Below, piece by piece: positions 61,460 through 61,585 of a stretch of DNA of 61,585 nucleotides. The DNA comes from Novosphingobium sp. BW1 (lineage in GTDB: Bacteria > Pseudomonadota > Alphaproteobacteria > Sphingomonadales > Sphingomonadaceae). The translations under genes and the position numbers were made by a program. The notes beneath the pieces are model-generated. The model was given only the letters and a program-made list of their open reading frames with translations. It was not told where the DNA came from and did no database searches. The stretch is from contig NZ_VIRF01000064.1 in the NCBI RefSeq assembly GCF_008107685.1, forward strand, positions 1 to 61,585. Direction: 5' to 3'. Within the stretch, counting starts at the first letter, position 1. Every line of letters starts with the position of its first letter.

Positions 61460-61585
61460 CTAGTGGATTGATTCCAACGTTTGGTGCCCGCGCCTGACAG
61501 CGGCGATGATGTCGTGGGGGTCGGCTTTCCAGACGAAGGGACGCGGATCCTCGTTGTGCTCTTTGATGAAGCGGTTGATGGCTGC
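61460..61585 (-). CDS. IS630-family transposase, C-terminal fragment (cut by window edge)
   Basis: The minus frame reads INRFIKEHNEDPRPFVWKAD and ends AAVRRGHQTLESIH, a characteristic IS630 C-terminus. The stop codon TAG is formed inside the terminal inverted repeat (CACTAG). 41 residues are visible. The rest lies beyond the right edge. Together with the left-edge fragment it suggests two copies of the same element in direct orientation. Confidence 0.87.
   Translation of the reverse strand, partial: AAINRFIKEHNEDPRPFVWKADPHDIIAAVRRGHQTLESIH
61461..61585 (-). mobile_element. IS630-family insertion sequence, 3' portion (runs off right edge)
   Basis: The element end begins with TA then GTGGATTGAT at 61461-61472, matching the left-edge element's end in inverted sense. 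Only about 125 bp are inside the window. Confidence 0.85.

Noticed and set aside
1..61585. CRISPR arrays, tRNA or rRNA genes, prophage, restriction or classic anti-phage systems
   Set aside because: No regularly spaced repeats, no tRNA-like TTCGA loops with matching stems, and no recognisable phage or defence proteins were seen.

Overview
The window is high-GC DNA from an alphaproteobacterium, most likely a member of the Sphingomonadales (Novosphingobium/Sphingobium-like). That placement is inferred from the gene mix: an FNR-type regulator with cbb3 and bd oxidases, a TonB-dependent receptor cluster, a GlnE-Bcp-DUF455 operon and IS630/IS5 elements. No rRNA, tRNA or CRISPR array was seen. Both ends lie inside an IS630-family element in the same orientation: the transposase N-terminal third at the left edge and its last 41 residues at the right edge. 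The window therefore looks like a contig or region bounded by two copies of one IS.

Region 1 (about 0.5-19.1 kb) is a low-oxygen respiration island. It holds an Fnr regulator, a GtrA-like protein, an OmpW-like porin, the complete cbb3 oxidase set (ccoNOQP) with its assembly set (ccoGHIS), oxygen-independent coproporphyrinogen oxidase (hemN), a PilZ protein, the CydDC exporter and cytochrome bd (cydABX). FNR boxes (TTGAT-N4-ATCAA type) lie before ccoN, hemN and cydA. In all three, the hexamer CCAAGG begins exactly 22 bp after the box. A fourth box lies in the pilZ-cydC gap, before a plus-strand intrinsic terminator that serves no annotated gene, which suggests an FNR-linked small RNA.

Region 2 (19.1-25.0 kb) is a sulfide/persulfide detoxification locus. 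A metallo-beta-lactamase persulfide dioxygenase-like enzyme, two YeeE/YedE half-transporters, a DUF442-SQR fusion, a TauE/SafE exporter and a tiny coupled HTH protein are read on the minus strand. A 1-Cys peroxiredoxin and a BigR/SqrR-like ArsR repressor are read divergently. An AT-rich direct repeat between the two units is the likely operator. The neighbouring bd oxidase would be a sensible partner because bd oxidases tolerate sulfide.

Region 3 (25-46.9 kb) is mostly housekeeping and metabolic: M23 peptidase, DUF455-bcp-glnE, M28 peptidase with agmatine deiminase, bestrophin, and thrS followed by two acetyltransferases and a spermidine-synthase-like protein. It also has a small-membrane-protein/XRE locus, an alpha/beta hydrolase, a TPR protein, a luciferase-like oxidoreductase, an FAD reductase and an MFS symporter. 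thrS is preceded by a 23-codon leader peptide with seven consecutive Thr codons.

Region 4 (46.9-61.5 kb) starts with a 544-bp internally deleted IS5-type element. It continues with a FkbM methyltransferase, queG, a NatAB-like ABC exporter, a Tat-lipoprotein MsrB, an MFS exporter and a TonB receptor/NTF2-like/methyltransferase cluster. It ends with a carboxylesterase remnant and a frameshifted DUF3772/MscS channel gene next to the right-hand IS630 copy. Three copies of a 120-bp intergenic repeat (19.1, 34.7 and 41.4 kb) appear to form an undescribed dispersed family.
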